Part shown: positions 42,731 through 54,500 of the stretch, piece by piece | How positions within the stretch are numbered: position 1 is the stretch's first letter | How the letters are laid out: every line of letters begins with the position of its first letter | Assembly: GCA_021030915.1 (NCBI GenBank) | Contig: JAGEMR010000041.1 | Span: forward strand, 124,001-188,000 | Direction: 5' to 3' | DNA length: 64,000 nucleotides | DNA from: Astrothelium macrocarpum | Taxonomy: Eukaryota > Ascomycota > Dothideomycetes > Trypetheliales > Trypetheliaceae | Made by a program: the position numbers and the translations under genes | Notes under the pieces: model-generated | Told to the model about the DNA's origin: nothing | What the model saw: the letters and a program-made list of their open reading frames with translations, nothing else | The model's database searches: none

Positions 42731-43831
42731 ATGTCACTTTCACAGTCTTCTTTGCAAAATATTCCGTTATGCTACGCTTCTTGTTCAATTGGGTGCAGGC
42801 CGGAGGATACGTTGCCCAAGAAGCTCGACGCAATTGCAACTGCAGGCTTCCAGGCCATTGAATTGTCCATGCCTGATCTCCTCTCATTGGCAAGCCTTCA
42901 TCTCAAACATGACGTTGGACCCTATGATTATGACGACTTGTGTGCTGCTGCGAAGGTCGTCAAGACTATGTGCGATGCAAAGAGGCTTGAGATACTAATA
43001 TTGCAGCCGTTTGCAAATTTTGAGGGTTGGGAGGAGGGTTCAGAGGAGCGAAACGACGCGTTCAGAAGAGCCAAGGGTTGGATTGAGATTATGAAGGCTT
43101 GTGGGACGGACATGCTACAGGTAAACGATCAGCGTCAATCTTCTCTCAGGCTCTCCTCGTAGTAATGTGTAAACTAGGTTGGTTCCTCAGATACTCCACC
43201 AGAGAAGATTGGTACAGACCGAAGTCGCTTCATCAATGATCTCCGCGAGCTCGCTGATTTACTTGCACCGCACAATTTTCGGATTGCATACGAGAACTGG
43301 TGCTGGTCCACACATGCGCCTGATTGGAAGGACGTCTGGGACATTGTCCAGAAGGTCAATCGACCGAATATCGGCCTTTGCCTAGACACCTTTCAAAGCG
43401 CTGGCGGCGAATGGGCCGATCCAACTACCTCATCCGGTATGCTTGAGGATAGGCCTCGAGAGCAGGTCGAACGAGATTGGAAGCAAAGCCTTGAAACACT
43501 TAGCATGACTGTCCCAAAGGACAAAATCTATTTTTTACAGATCTCGGATGCGTATAAACTCAGACAGCCGTTTAGCAAGGAACCCGATCAAAGCGGAACG
43601 CGACCACGTGGACGATGGAGCCACGACTTTCGACCGCTTCCCTTTGAGGGTTATCTTCCTGTTGTTGATTTCACCAAGGCGGTACTGAAGACGGGGTTTA
43701 GGGGCTGGTTCTCATACGAGATTTTCGACAGCGGGCCGGATGGCAAAGGAAAAGATTATGATATGGTACCGTTCGCACAGAAGGCGATGGATTGTCAAAA
43801 AAGACTGCTAGAAGCATGCACAGAGGGTTAA
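42731..43831 (+). CDS. 3-dehydroshikimate dehydratase-like TIM barrel (quinate pathway QutC/Qa-4 family)
   Basis: Two exons (42731-43120, 43178-43831) with a 57-base intron (GTAAAC...AACTAG) give 347 residues, the usual size of the fungal enzyme. The protein belongs to the sugar-phosphate isomerase/AP endonuclease-2 barrel fold. Landmarks are LCYASCSIGCRPEDTLPKKLDAIATAGFQAIELS (strand 1), ILQPFANFEGW, IAYENWCW (metal-binding Glu), NIGLCLDTFQSAGGEWADP (metal-binding Asp), IYFLQISDAYK, and RPRGRWSHDFRPLPFEG with a late WFSYEIFD (Glu). In this family the reaction is 3-dehydroshikimate to protocatechuate, with a divalent metal. The assignment rests on these blocks; close relatives are sometimes named only as epimerase/isomerase. 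Divergent from DAHP synthase, whose pathway makes its substrate. Likely cytosolic. Confidence 0.8.
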
Positions 43832-43948
43832 GTATCAAGTCCAATTTCAACATTGTCATCAATCAAACCCAATGCAACAAAGGCAGCCCCGACCCAGTGA
43901 TTAAGCGACTTGATCGAGGACTTTTGCACGTCAGTTGATCCTCCCAAC

Positions 43949-44437
43949 CTATGAAGTCCCAGCGTCAACCTTCTGAATCCGAAAATACATTCCCTCACCA
44001 GCCGGTAACGTCTCCTTGAACCCAAACTGCCGATACAGCATCGGCGCCTTCCCATCTGCTATCAAACTCACATAACCATTGTGGCTTCCCGTCTCATTCA
44101 CCCACCTCATCAATTCTTGCATGATTGCCTTTGCTAACCCTTTGCGCTGATGCGCAGGGTCGACGCTGATATCCACGATCTGGTAGAATAGGCCGTTGTC
44201 GCCAATGACTCTGCCCATGCCGACGATGGTGTCGGTGGGAACGTGTTGAATTTGGGCCGCGCGGAGCGTGTTGGGGAGACCGGCAATGGCGCCGGCTTGG
44301 GACCGGGCGGAGTGGCCACATATGGCACGGAGGTGGGTGTAAGTCTCAACTGTGGGGATGGTGGTGAGGAGATTGTAGTCTGGAGGAAGAGAATGGAGTT
44401 GAGAGGCGACGTTTTGTGGATCCAGATTAGAAGACAT
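43949..44437 (-). CDS. GNAT-family N-acetyltransferase
   Basis: Single exon of 162 residues from the ATG at 44437; the frame is open further 5' to 44575, but the extra residues do not fit the fold. The acetyl-CoA site is VDISVDPAHQRKGLAKAIMQELMRW (motif A, with Q/R-K-G-L-A). The preceding strand GMGRVIGDNGLFYQIVDIS and the closing NGYVSLIADGKAPMLYRQFGFKET (motif B) are typical of small-molecule acetyltransferases, including aralkylamine-like ones. The substrate is unknown. It stands convergent with the dehydratase-like gene, 117 bases between stop codons. Confidence 0.85.
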   Translation of the reverse strand: MSSNLDPQNVASQLHSLPPDYNLLTTIPTVETYTHLRAICGHSARSQAGAIAGLPNTLRAAQIQHVPTDTIVGMGRVIGDNGLFYQIVDISVDPAHQRKGLAKAIMQELMRWVNETGSHNGYVSLIADGKAPMLYRQFGFKETLPAGEGMYFRIQKVDAGTS

Positions 44438-45237
44438 GGTGATCCGAGTTTTGCGCCTCTCTTTTACAGATGAACCAGATATCAGAATATTTGTACAGAT
44501 GCGTAGACTGTAAGAGCTGTTCAACGATTTGACGATATAATGCGAACGAAAAGTTATAGGTCTTTCCAAAGCCAATAAAATAAATTTGTTCGATAAAACT
44601 CTTCTAAGAAGCTGACTGGTAAATAGACCTTATAAGCGATCACGCTTGGGCAATTTTGGTACCTATTACTGAAGAATTATTGGGAAGTCTTGTTCTGGAA
44701 GACAGAAGCTTATAAAGTAGCAAAGTGACTCACAATGGTTCACCTATCAGAGTAAAGTAGACGCAGGGTACCATTAAATCCCGGAGATAGTGTGCAGTTC
44801 GCACGAAGCGATGGGACAACGGTCAGGGGTAGAACATGTTGTGGGGGCAGTAACGTGGGACGTCGTTCTAACTCGTCGACACTGAGATCTTCTCCCCGCA
44901 TTTATCTCTTCCCTAGCGCAACGACAGGCATTACCGAAACATGGGCCAAAACCGATATTCAGATTCGCTGCCAATGAGAAAGCTCGGTAGTGTGATAGAC
45001 TCGCCAGTTCGGGCTATTGCCGTAGGCTTCCGTAATCATGAACGGTCGACGTGACCGGCAAAGATCAAGAGCCGACTCAGCTCTAGATCATTCATCTTGG
45101 CATGCCTTGCTTGCTATAACTAGACCACATCCCGAGGCCGGATAAGTTGTGGGGTCCTTTGTTTTCTTTTTGATCTTGGGTCAGCTGTGTGTAGCCCATT
45201 TCACTTCGCAACATCCAATTGTAAAGTCCGCTGGAAA
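44438..45237. promoter_or_regulatory. Divergent promoter region, acetyltransferase / MFS transporter
   Basis: 800 bases between the start codons. AT-rich near the acetyltransferase. No credible frame and no motif that I can name. Confidence 0.35.
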
Positions 45238-46930
45238 ATGGGTCATGCTGATAGCGAAAGTCCTTTGGACGATGAGAAGAGGCTCGATGACGAGAAGAAC
45301 CTCAGCGACGAGAATGGCCAATTTGAAACCGTCATCGAGGCAGAGCTGCCTCCTGATCCTGACGCACATCTTACTGAGGCAGAGCGAATCAAGATAGTAC
45401 GTACGACTTGCAAATCTAGTGTTGTTGGACTGTCGCTAATGCGCCTTACTCGTAGGACAAGAAATTGGTTCGAAAATTGGATTTGAGACTGATTCCGTGG
45501 CTCTCTTTCCTTTACCTCATTTGCTTCCTCGACCGGACGAATATTGGTAATGCAAAAATAGAAGGACTGTCCGATATAATGACGCCAGGCCAGTACAACG
45601 CAGCCTTGACCCTCTTCTTCATATCATATGCTCTTCTTGAGCCCCTGACGAATATTCTGCTTAAGAGACTGCGTCCAAGTTACTTTATTCCCGGCATCAT
45701 GCTTTTGTGGGGCATTGTGATGGTTACAATGGGCTTGATCCACGACTTTTCAGGATTGGCCGCAGCTCGATTCTTCCTTGGGGTCGCGGAAGCCGGCCTA
45801 TTTCCAGGTATCAATTATTATCTAAGCTGTTGGTACAAGCGATCAGAATTTGGTATCCGCGCAGCCATCTTCTTTTCTGCTGCAGCCTTGGCAGGCTCCT
45901 TTGGTGGACTCTTGGCCGCGGCAATTTCCCTCATGCACGGCGTCGGCGGTAAACCAGGGTGGGCTTGGATTTTTATTCTAGAAGGACTTGCGACGGTCGT
46001 CGTAGCTGTCATCGCTTACTGGATGGTATTTGACTTTCCTGATGAGGCCCATTTTCTTTCTGAAGATGATCGTCGAAGAGTGATTCGTCGTCTGAAGCTC
46101 GATGGACAATCAAGCGCAGAGCATGAAGAATTTAAAATGGATTATTTCTGGGCTAGTGTGAAAGATTGGAAGACTTGGGCTTTTGCATTCATTTATATGG
46201 GCGCCGACATGCCACTCTACGCATTTTCGCTCTTCCTGCCTACCATTATTGATGGTCTTGGTTATGACGGGATTGATGCGAACCTGCTTTCGGTCCCACC
46301 TTACGCTGCTGCTGCGATTATGACTGTGGCGGTCGGCTGGTATGGGGATCGTACCAAGCGTCGCGGACTTTCCAACATTGTGGTCTCGCTTTTCGCAATC
46401 GCTGGATTCGCTATGCTCATCGGATCCAAACACTCTGGCGTGCAGTATGCGGGAACTTTCCTGGGAGCAATCGGCATTTATCCAATCCTTCCTAATGTCA
46501 TAGCATGGTCAAGCAACAATGCGGAAGGCGTTTACAAACGCGGAATAACGCTCGGGTTTGTGATTGGATGGGGCAACCTAAATGGTATTGTCAGCAGCAA
46601 CATGTATGTTGTTGAGTCGTCACTTGAAGATTTGTCAGACGCTAACCATCTTAGCTTTCTTGCTCGGCAAAAGCCTCGTTATTATACAGGCCATGGAGTC
46701 ATATTAGGTTATCTCATTGTGTTCCTACTAGGGCTCAGTATCATAACCCATCTAGCACTCCGCGCAGAGAATAGGAAGAGAAGAAGTGGGAAGAGGGATC
46801 ATTGGATTGAGGACAAGTCTGAAGAGCAGATTGAGATGCTTGGGGATCAGAGGTAATGAATGTTTTCCGTCGCAAAAGAAACCTGTCAACTAACTTCTTG
46901 AACAGACCCGACTTTATCTACACCCTGTAA
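45238..46930 (+). CDS. MFS transporter, anion:cation symporter (Dal5/Tna1-like) family
   Basis: Four exons: 45238-45396, 45456-46603, 46655-46852 and 46906-46930, giving 509 residues. The 51-base third-exon boundary intron (46604-46654, GTATGT...CTTAG with GCTAAC) is a multiple of three and stays open when read through, so it is easily missed. Splicing gives SNIFLARQKPRYYTGHG, the normal family sequence. The last exon has only 25 bases and restores the conserved C-terminus PDFIYTL. Signatures are KLDLRLIPWLSFLYLICFLDRTNIGNAKIEGL, RFFLGVAEAGLFPGINYYLSCWYKRSE, and GVILGYL. About 12 membrane segments lie between an acidic N-terminal tail and a basic C-terminal tail. Family members carry carboxylates such as allantoate, nicotinate and pantothenate. 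An aromatic acid from the neighbouring pathway is a guess from context. Confidence 0.9.
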
Positions 46931-48108
46931 CGTTCCATGGTAAGGAACAACGGATAATGAAGTTAGCGGCTTCAACCTCCGCAGATAGCTCATTGACGGT
47001 TTTGCCTCCAAATGATTCTCCATATGACTTAGCTAGAGACATCTGCATGCGAGAATAAGACATGATCGAACCAAACTTCAGATCACCATTGCAGTCACAA
47101 ACGATATCATGCGGGGTACCAAGGTAACTCCACATAGAATAGCATCCTAGGTTGTTCGCCATAATTGTTGACGGGGACAACACGAAACCACTCACACCAT
47201 TGATAAAGGAGAGCCGACAGAGAAGTTTGCCATGTTGGCGTGGTCGTGACCGTTTATCGAAGTTGCGAATCTGGTGCGAACCATTGTAATCAGTCTGTTT
47301 CTGAGACACCGCCCAAGATGTCAAGTGTCTAATATCTAACTTTGTAAAAGGTTGGACGTGCAGGGTACCTACCTAGTCATTAGTGGCGGTGGAATATCTA
47401 AAAGTGAAACCAGGCAGAGAAGACGTAAGCATTGATTGGCTATCGTGGACTTCCTCGGCTTATCTTTCTAGCAATTCGGGATGATCCGACTGCACCAAAT
47501 TTCCGACAAAGTTTACCACTTTCCTGAAAGCATGGACCAGTAAGCTAGGATTGCGGCGAACAGCTCCTTTAAGGCGCCCAGTCGTCTTATGAAACTGAGG
47601 CACAGCTGTTCCAATTGTGCACCAAGGTAAGCACAGCGCGTAGGATTGAGCAGGGCCGAAGGGGTGGTCTGGATACATACCCGTTGCTGTGAATTGTTTC
47701 GGGGCTGCATTGCGAAACGGCAGCGGCTAGGTGGCCGGATGGGAATTGAGCGCGCTAATTCGACCAGGAGCCGCGTCAGTTGCACCGGGCTACGGCGTAC
47801 CAGGCCCTGTTGCACGCATATATCCTTCGCTCCTCCACTCACTTCGCTCCTTTCTTTTCTCTTCGTCCGTCGACTTACGAAGCTGCGACATCCCGTACTC
47901 ATTCTCGATCATCACCTCGTAATCGAGTTTGAAGCTTTGCAAGTCTCCACGACTTCTTCTATCAGCTCTTCGTCAAAGTAAGTTTACCCCTTTCGGCATC
48001 TTACGTGCCGGTCACACTATTGCCACCATATTCGCGCGTCCACACCAATCGTTGACGTCAGCTAATTGGATTTCGCGTACAGACTCAGTCATCAACATAT
48101 CCATTAAC
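46931..48108. other. Intergenic (promoter and leader of the GPI protein)
   Basis: The minus-strand frame 46914-47324 has no ATG start and overlaps the transporter stop, so I do not call it. Between 47840 and 48108 the sequence is pyrimidine-rich. A GTAAGT at 47978 may begin an intron in the 5' leader; I cannot confirm it. Confidence 0.4.
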
Positions 48109-48757
48109 ATGTTTTATTCGACGGTCCTTGTTGCGGCAACCACCCTTGCGGGCTTGGTCGCGGCGCAAAACCTCTCGCTCACCAACCCAGGCGAGGTCAA
48201 TTCGACTGAAAGACAAGAATGGTGTCGCGCGCAAGTTTCCAACTGTCCATTGATCTGTGGTGGTGGTGCCAGTCCAAACTCTTGCGACCCAGTAAGTATT
48301 TTCGCAAAGTAAAGATATAGGTTGTGATCAGCGCTTGCTCATATTGTTTGCACAGACTGCCCTAACATACATCTGCACCTGTTCGGATGGCTCTCACCCC
48401 AACATCTCGGATTTCGCTTCAACTCTTCCCTCCTTCGTCTGCCAACAGAATGTGGCAGACTGTGTGAACGACCACCCCAACGACCTGGAAGCCATCACAA
48501 TTTGCCGTGACACTGTTTGCGGCTCGAAGAACGCATCCGCAGCCCTCTCTACCTCGTCTTCAAGCGCCAGCAGTGGCCCAACTTCGACTGGATCCAGCGG
48601 CTCTGGCGGCTCCAGCCAGACAAGCTCTGCATCCTCAAGCAGCCCCAGCGCCGCAGGAAGCAGCTCTGCCGCCGATGCTGCTCTCTCAATGGGCAAGACA
48701 TTTGGTACTGGGGCTCTTGCTGCGGGTATTTTCGCCATGTTCGGACTTGCTCTCTAG
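48109..48757 (+). CDS. GPI-anchored cysteine-rich cell-surface protein
   Basis: Two exons (48109-48291, 48356-48757) over a 64-base intron (GTAAGT...TGCACAG, phase 0) give 194 residues. A signal peptide (FYSTVLVAATTLAGLVAA) is followed by a domain with ten cysteines (WC, NC, LIC, SC, ICTC, FVC, DC, IC, VC; about residues 37-133). The pattern WCRAQVSNCPLICGG...C is shared by a fungal family of unknown function (possibly DUF7707). Then comes a Ser/Thr/Gly-rich spacer of about 45 residues and a C-terminal hydrophobic tail (MGKTFGTGALAAGIFAMFGLAL) with a small-residue site (SAADAA), the layout of a GPI signal. It is expected at the plasma membrane or wall. The role is unknown. Confidence 0.88.
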
Positions 48758-49508
48758 ATGATGGGTTGTGTGGGTGAGTGTGACAATAGGTGCGGTTGGG
48801 AAGTGAAGTTTATTTGGTGATAAAGTCTGCTTTGGGTTGCTTGGTCACGTAAAAGTCAATTATACATCAGTAATCAAGCAGCTCTAAGTGGACTTGTTGG
48901 AGATTCTCTTGCGTGAGGCTGCAGCATTAGTTACGTATTAATGGACTTTTTAATAATCGAATTTTGCCTTTAAGTGTCTTGCTTATTATTTGTGACGAAG
49001 ATGGGTTGCGAAGAGGGGACGTTGAAAAAAAAATAAACAATTTCACGGTACCATGCAGCATTCGAGCGAGTCGGGTGTTACTGATTTGCGGCGGCCCGCA
49101 GCTTTGCGCCGTCGGTCAAGCAGGTCCGAGTCTTGGCATGCAGATGGGTTTGGTGGAACCCGGTCCCATCTAAGCCTTGCGATCTCGACCTGGTTCTTCC
49201 AAACTTGGAAATTCGAAAACTGCAACGTGACCAACTTGTTCTCATAAGATGATGAGCTGAAACGACTCGCTTCGAATATTTGTTGGAAAATCGTGCTACA
49301 GTGTCGCACACCATTCTGCAACGTTTTCAAGCTTATGATCATTGGTCAATTCCGAAAACCCTTCCTATCTCTTACGCATGCTGGATTTCGTTTTTACGAA
49401 GCTCGGAGGCGAATCCAGCCACCCAAGGTCGACGCCCCCAAGGTCAACGCCCCCACGCAGCAATTTTCTTCACTCCACAACACTCCAAAAACTTGCTCTA
49501 AATTGACA
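48758..49508. promoter_or_regulatory. GPD1 promoter region
   Basis: 751 bases between the GPI protein and GPD1. It has a single stress-element-like AGGGG at 49014-49018 on the plus strand. A repeated GACGCCCCCAAGGTCAACGCCCCCACG stretch (about 49431-49457) occurs just before the start. In yeast GPD1 is induced by osmotic stress through Msn2/4 and Hog1; whether this holds here is inference. Confidence 0.4.
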
Positions 49509-50868
49509 ATGGCGACACTTGGTGTAGCAACCCGGAAACACAAAGTCACAGTGGTAGGCTCGGGCAACTGGTAGCATCCTTCCCTCAGTCAACATGCTTT
49601 CCTCATCGCTAACAAATTTGGCAGGGGATCTGCTATTGCGAAGATTATTGCCGAAAATGCACAAGCGAATCCTGATATCTTTGAGAAGATTGTCCAGATG
49701 TGGGTGTTTGAAGAGGAAGTAACCTTATCCAAGGATTCGAAGCACTACAATTCACAATCTGCCTTATGCCAAGGCCCTCAGAAACTCACAAAGCTGATCA
49801 ACGCTTTCCATGAGAACGTCAAGTACCTACCAAATGTTGCGCTCCCTCCCAACCTTGTTGCAAACCCTTCCATCGAAGACGCGGTCAAAGACTCCACCAT
49901 TCTCATCTTTAATCTTCCGCACCAATTCATCGGAAAGATTTGTGAAGGCCTCAGGGACAAAATTGTTCCCTTCGCGCGAGGTATATCATGTATCAAAGGT
50001 ATTGATGTGTCGGATAAAGGCATACAGCTCTTCTCAGAATCTATTGGTATGAAACTGGGCATCTACTGCGGAGCTCTTTCAGGAGCCAACATTGCAAACG
50101 AGGTCGCGCAAGAAAAGTTCTCAGAGACAACAGTTGCTTATGATCCACCACGTATGGACTCGCAGCATCCTACACCTCACGGGTCACCAAAACTATCGCC
50201 TATTGACATGATTACGCCAAGCTCAAGTCCCGGACCGAAAAAGCAAGTTAGACTACAAGCATTGCCAAATGAATTCCCTCCGCTGAATCACGAAAATGTA
50301 AAGAAGCTATTCCACAGACCTTATTTTCACGTTCGCATGGTTTCCGATGTAGCCGGCGTCTCGCTTGGCGGCGCACTCAAAAATGTTGTCGCGCTTGCCG
50401 CAGGCTGGGTGGACGGACTGGGTTGGGGAGACAATGCGAAGGCAGCGGTGATGCGCGTCGGCATTCTCGAGGAAGTCAAATTTGGACAGACCTTCTTCGA
50501 GGACAAGGTTGCGGCGGCAACGTTTACGGAGGAAAGCTGCGGGATAGCAGACATGATCACAAGCTGTAGTGGCGGAAGGAACTTTCGCTGCGCCAAGATG
50601 AGTGTGCAGGAGGGGCTGCCGATTGGCGAGGTTGAGGAGCGGGAACTCAATGGGCAGAAGTTGCAAGGGACGAGCACAGCATACGATGTCAATGCATTTT
50701 TGAAGATGCAGAACATGGAAGGGGAATTCCCACTGTTCACAGCAGTATACCGTAAGTTGAGCTGCCTTGACTATGATTGTACAGAACTGATGCAGATTCG
50801 TAGAGATCCTCGAGGGCAAGAAAAAACCGGAAGACATTCCCGAGCTTATTGATTCTAGCGTCATGTGA
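49509..50868 (+). CDS. GPD1: NAD-dependent glycerol-3-phosphate dehydrogenase
   Basis: Makes sn-glycerol 3-phosphate from dihydroxyacetone phosphate with NADH, for glycerol and lipid synthesis and redox balance. Three exons (49509-49570, 49625-50751, 50804-50868) with introns of 54 and 52 bases give 417 residues. The nucleotide-binding loop is GSGNWG (17-22). Other blocks are LIFNLPHQF, RGISCIKGID and GVSLGGALKNVVALAAGWVDGLGWGDN, with the catalytic Lys near 273. A Ser/Pro-rich insert (about 195-240, SQHPTPHGSPKLSPIDMITPSSSPGP) is a normal feature of filamentous fungal enzymes. The C-terminus after the last splice reads YQILEGKKKPEDIPELIDSSVM. The last acceptor is TTCGTAG at 50803, not the AG at 50795, which would give a premature stop. 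No mitochondrial or peroxisomal signal seen. Confidence 0.94.
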
Positions 50869-51571
50869 CCGAGTCTTGGAGTTTACCTAAGATAGGCTGC
50901 CTTGTCATGTTGTTACAAGTGGGTCAAGTAACAATAGAGACCTCAGCAGGTACAGGGATATTGCGGAGAGAAGAGTGGACCCAGAAGGCGTTGGGAGTTT
51001 TCGAGTGGTAGGTACAAACTGCCAAAAGGCTTCGGTCTTGGGATAGAGTACGACAGCACTGGCACTGGCGCTTCTAGATGAGCTGATAAATAAGAGGAAG
51101 AGGTAGATGTATTGTTCTATATAATCACAGGTGGAACGTGGGGATGATCAGTCTGGGGAAAGCGGGATGACGTCGGAAGGCGGCGGCTCACCGCCTGCTC
51201 CGTCACGCTCCCGGCCGCCTGTTTATCCATGCATCCATCTTTCCCTATTGAGCAATTCTTCATGGGCAGCAGAGGCAGGAGCTTCGAAGCTGCCATGGCC
51301 GCCCGACTCCTACTGCTGCCCTCAACATCCTCTCTCATTCATTGCTCTGCTCTCTCCTCGACCTCTAATTTCTCAACCTTCTTCACGCTCATATCAAGTT
51401 GCATTTAATTTTCATCCTGTAGTACTACCCTAGCATCGTCAAAACTCCCCCACCAATTGCTGACCCTACGTCCACCTGCCACTCGCTTCATTGTGTATAA
51501 GATCATCTATCATTCTGGACTCGCTACCGATCCTCCAAAAGCCCATCGTGTCCTTGTCAAATTTGGTCACG
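50869..51571. promoter_or_regulatory. Intergenic, GDB1 promoter and leader
   Basis: 703 bases. The last 250 bases (from about 51320) are pyrimidine-rich (CATCCTCTCTCATTC, CTCTGCTCTCTCC), which is typical of fungal leaders of strongly expressed genes. The small frames here are not supported. Confidence 0.4.
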
Positions 51572-54500
51572 ATGTCTCCTCCAAACAAACAATCCTCCAA
51601 CACCGTCTATCTGCTCCCCTTGAACGACGATGGCTCTCCAGACATACCCGGCAGTTACATCTATCTGCCTCCTCCCACGGAACCAGCCTGGAGCATCAGA
51701 TTTGCAATTGAGGGTGCAAGCTCGATGTGTAGACAAGGTAGTCTCTGGGTCAATATTCCCGTCGAGGGAGAAGAATTTGATCGGAACAACTATCGGGAAT
51801 ACAAGTGAGTCGATGAGGCAGCCAGAGATTGCACACTAACTAAGCCCACCGACACAGGCTGAAGCCAGACTTCAATCGTACTACCGAAATCGACATCCCG
51901 ATCCACCAAGCCGGCTCCTTTGCCTATTACATTACCTATTCTCCCTTGCCCGACTTCTCCACAGATCCTGTGCCGACCCCCCAACCTACCCGGACCATAA
52001 CTTATTACATTGACATAATGCCCAAGCTCACAGTGAAGAACGAGGACCTGCCATTGGAAGCTCTGTCAATTTGCTCAGTCATCTCAAAATTCATGGGCAG
52101 ATACCCACAGGACTGGGAAAAACACTTAATGGGCATCTCTCAGAGAGGTTACAACATGGTGCACTTTACGCCTTTGATGATGCGGGGGGACTCAAACTCT
52201 CCATACAGTCTCTATGATCAGCACCAATTTGACAACATCATTTTTCCGAAGGGCGAAAAAGATGTTGCTGAGATGATCAAGAAGATGGAGAATGAGTACG
52301 GCCTCCTTGGCCTGACGGATGTTGTCTGGAATCATACAGCCAACAACAGCAAGTGGCTGGAGGAACATCCCGAAGCTGGGTACAATGTCAATACCGCACC
52401 ATGGCTACAAGCTGCATATGAGTTGGACACGGCTCTACTCAAGTTGAGCAAGGACCTACTACAGCTCGGTCTACCAACCATCATTCAAAGCGTAGACGAC
52501 CTCAATAAGATCATGGACAGCGTGAAAACTCGCTGCATTGGTGGTACAAAACTCTGGGAATACTACGTTTGCGATGTTGACACGGACTGCCGAGCTGCTA
52601 TTGATGCCTGGATCGGAGCTCGTGTGGCATTTGGAGATAGCGAGAGCGTAAAGGTTGGCTTGGCCAGTGCCAACGAAGTCAGAGAGTGGCCCCTCAAGAG
52701 GAAAGCAGACTGGCTCATTGAGAAGGCTCTCATAGGCGGCGATCGTATGGGGGAAAGATATCGACGAAAAATCAAGCCCGAGGCTGCTGCGAGCCTTTTG
52801 ACGTTAATATTCGGCCGTTATGATTCACAAACAAGCGACGAACGTGCTGCTTACGGCACAATGCAAGGATTTTTGAACGAAATCAATTTGCAATTTTACC
52901 GGGAGTATGACGACGACGTTGCGGTAATTATGGAACAGGTTTTCAATCGCACAAAATACATGCGCCTTGATGACCACGGTCCGAAACTCGGAGCCATCGA
53001 TGAGAGCCACCCTCTCATTGAAGGCTACTTCACTCGGCTACCTCTAAATGAGACCACCAACAAGCATGATCCGGGGAGTCTTGCTCTTGCCAACAATGGC
53101 TGGATCTGGGCTGCTGATGCTATGCGGGATAACGCAGGTCCGAAATCTCGTGCGTACCTAAGAAGAGAAGTCATTGTCTGGGGTGACTGTGTAAAGTTAC
53201 GTTATGGTAGTGGACCTCAAGATAATCCTTTCTTGTGGGACTTTATGGCCCAATACACACGTCTCATGGCAAAGTACTTTGCCGCGTTCCGCATTGACAA
53301 TTGTCATTCCACACCTATCCACCTGGCTGAGTATATGCTCGATCAAGCGCGGAAAGTCAGGCCCAATCTAGCAATTGTTGCTGAACTCTTTAGTGGATCG
53401 GAGGAAATGGACTACATGTTTGTCAAGCGGCTTGGCATTAGTTGTCTAATCAGAGAAGCCATGCAAGCCTGGTCTACCCAGGAAATCAGCCGCCTGGTCC
53501 ATATGCATAGTGGTCGCCCTATTGGAAGCTTTGAAGTTGATGAGATTTCGCACGCTGATACTACTCCACAAACGAATGGAGTATCAAATGGTGTTACCCC
53601 CAAGAAATATGAGGTTGTTCATCGTATCAGACAGAGCCCGGTACATGCTCTCTTCATGGACTGTACTCATGATAACGAAGTTCCGGCTCAAAAACGTGAT
53701 GCTCGCGATACCCTTCCTAACGCAGCGCTTGTTGCAATGTGTTCATCCGCTATTGGAAGCGTCATGGGCTATGATGAGATCTATCCGCAATTGATCGAGC
53801 TCGTCCATGAAACACGGCTTTATGTCTCACCATCCTCCACTGGTGCTCCAATCAAAGTCCATGCTGGCGAAAACGGAATTGGTCCGATCAAAAAGCTATT
53901 GAATCAGATTCACACTCTCATGGGTAAAGATGGATATGATGAGACTTATCTTGATCACAAGGGCGAGTACATTACTGTTCACCGCGTGCACCCTCAATCC
54001 AGGAAAGGATACTTTCTCATCGCGCATACCGCTTACCCCGGTTATGGCAGTGGTAATGCCGGTTTTGGTCCTGTCACACTACCAGGCACCAAGGCCAAAC
54101 CGATCGGAAGCTATTTCCTTGAGGTCGATGCGAGTCCTGAGAGCAAAGCTGCCGTTATGAACGATAAACGCTACCTCAGAGGTCTCCCGAGTAGGACCAG
54201 AGAAATCCGCAATGTTCAGATTGACACCAGTGGAAGTGATACTGTAATCCAAGTACCCGATAAGTTCCCACCCGGTAGCATTGCTCTCTTTGAAACGTAT
54301 GTCCCAAGCGCAGAGCATTCCGATGGTATTGACAAGTTCATTACAAGCGGAGGTCGAGATGCATTCAAGGGGCTTGATCTTACCGATCTCAACTTTGTGC
54401 TGTATAAAGCAGAGCCTGAAGAGCGCGATACTAGTGATGGCAAAGATGGGTCCTACTCAATATCAGGTCACGGTAATCTTTACTATTGCGGTCTACAAGG

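Noticed and set aside
46914..47324. 136-codon minus-strand frame
   Set aside because: No ATG start, overlaps the transporter's last exon and matches nothing known.
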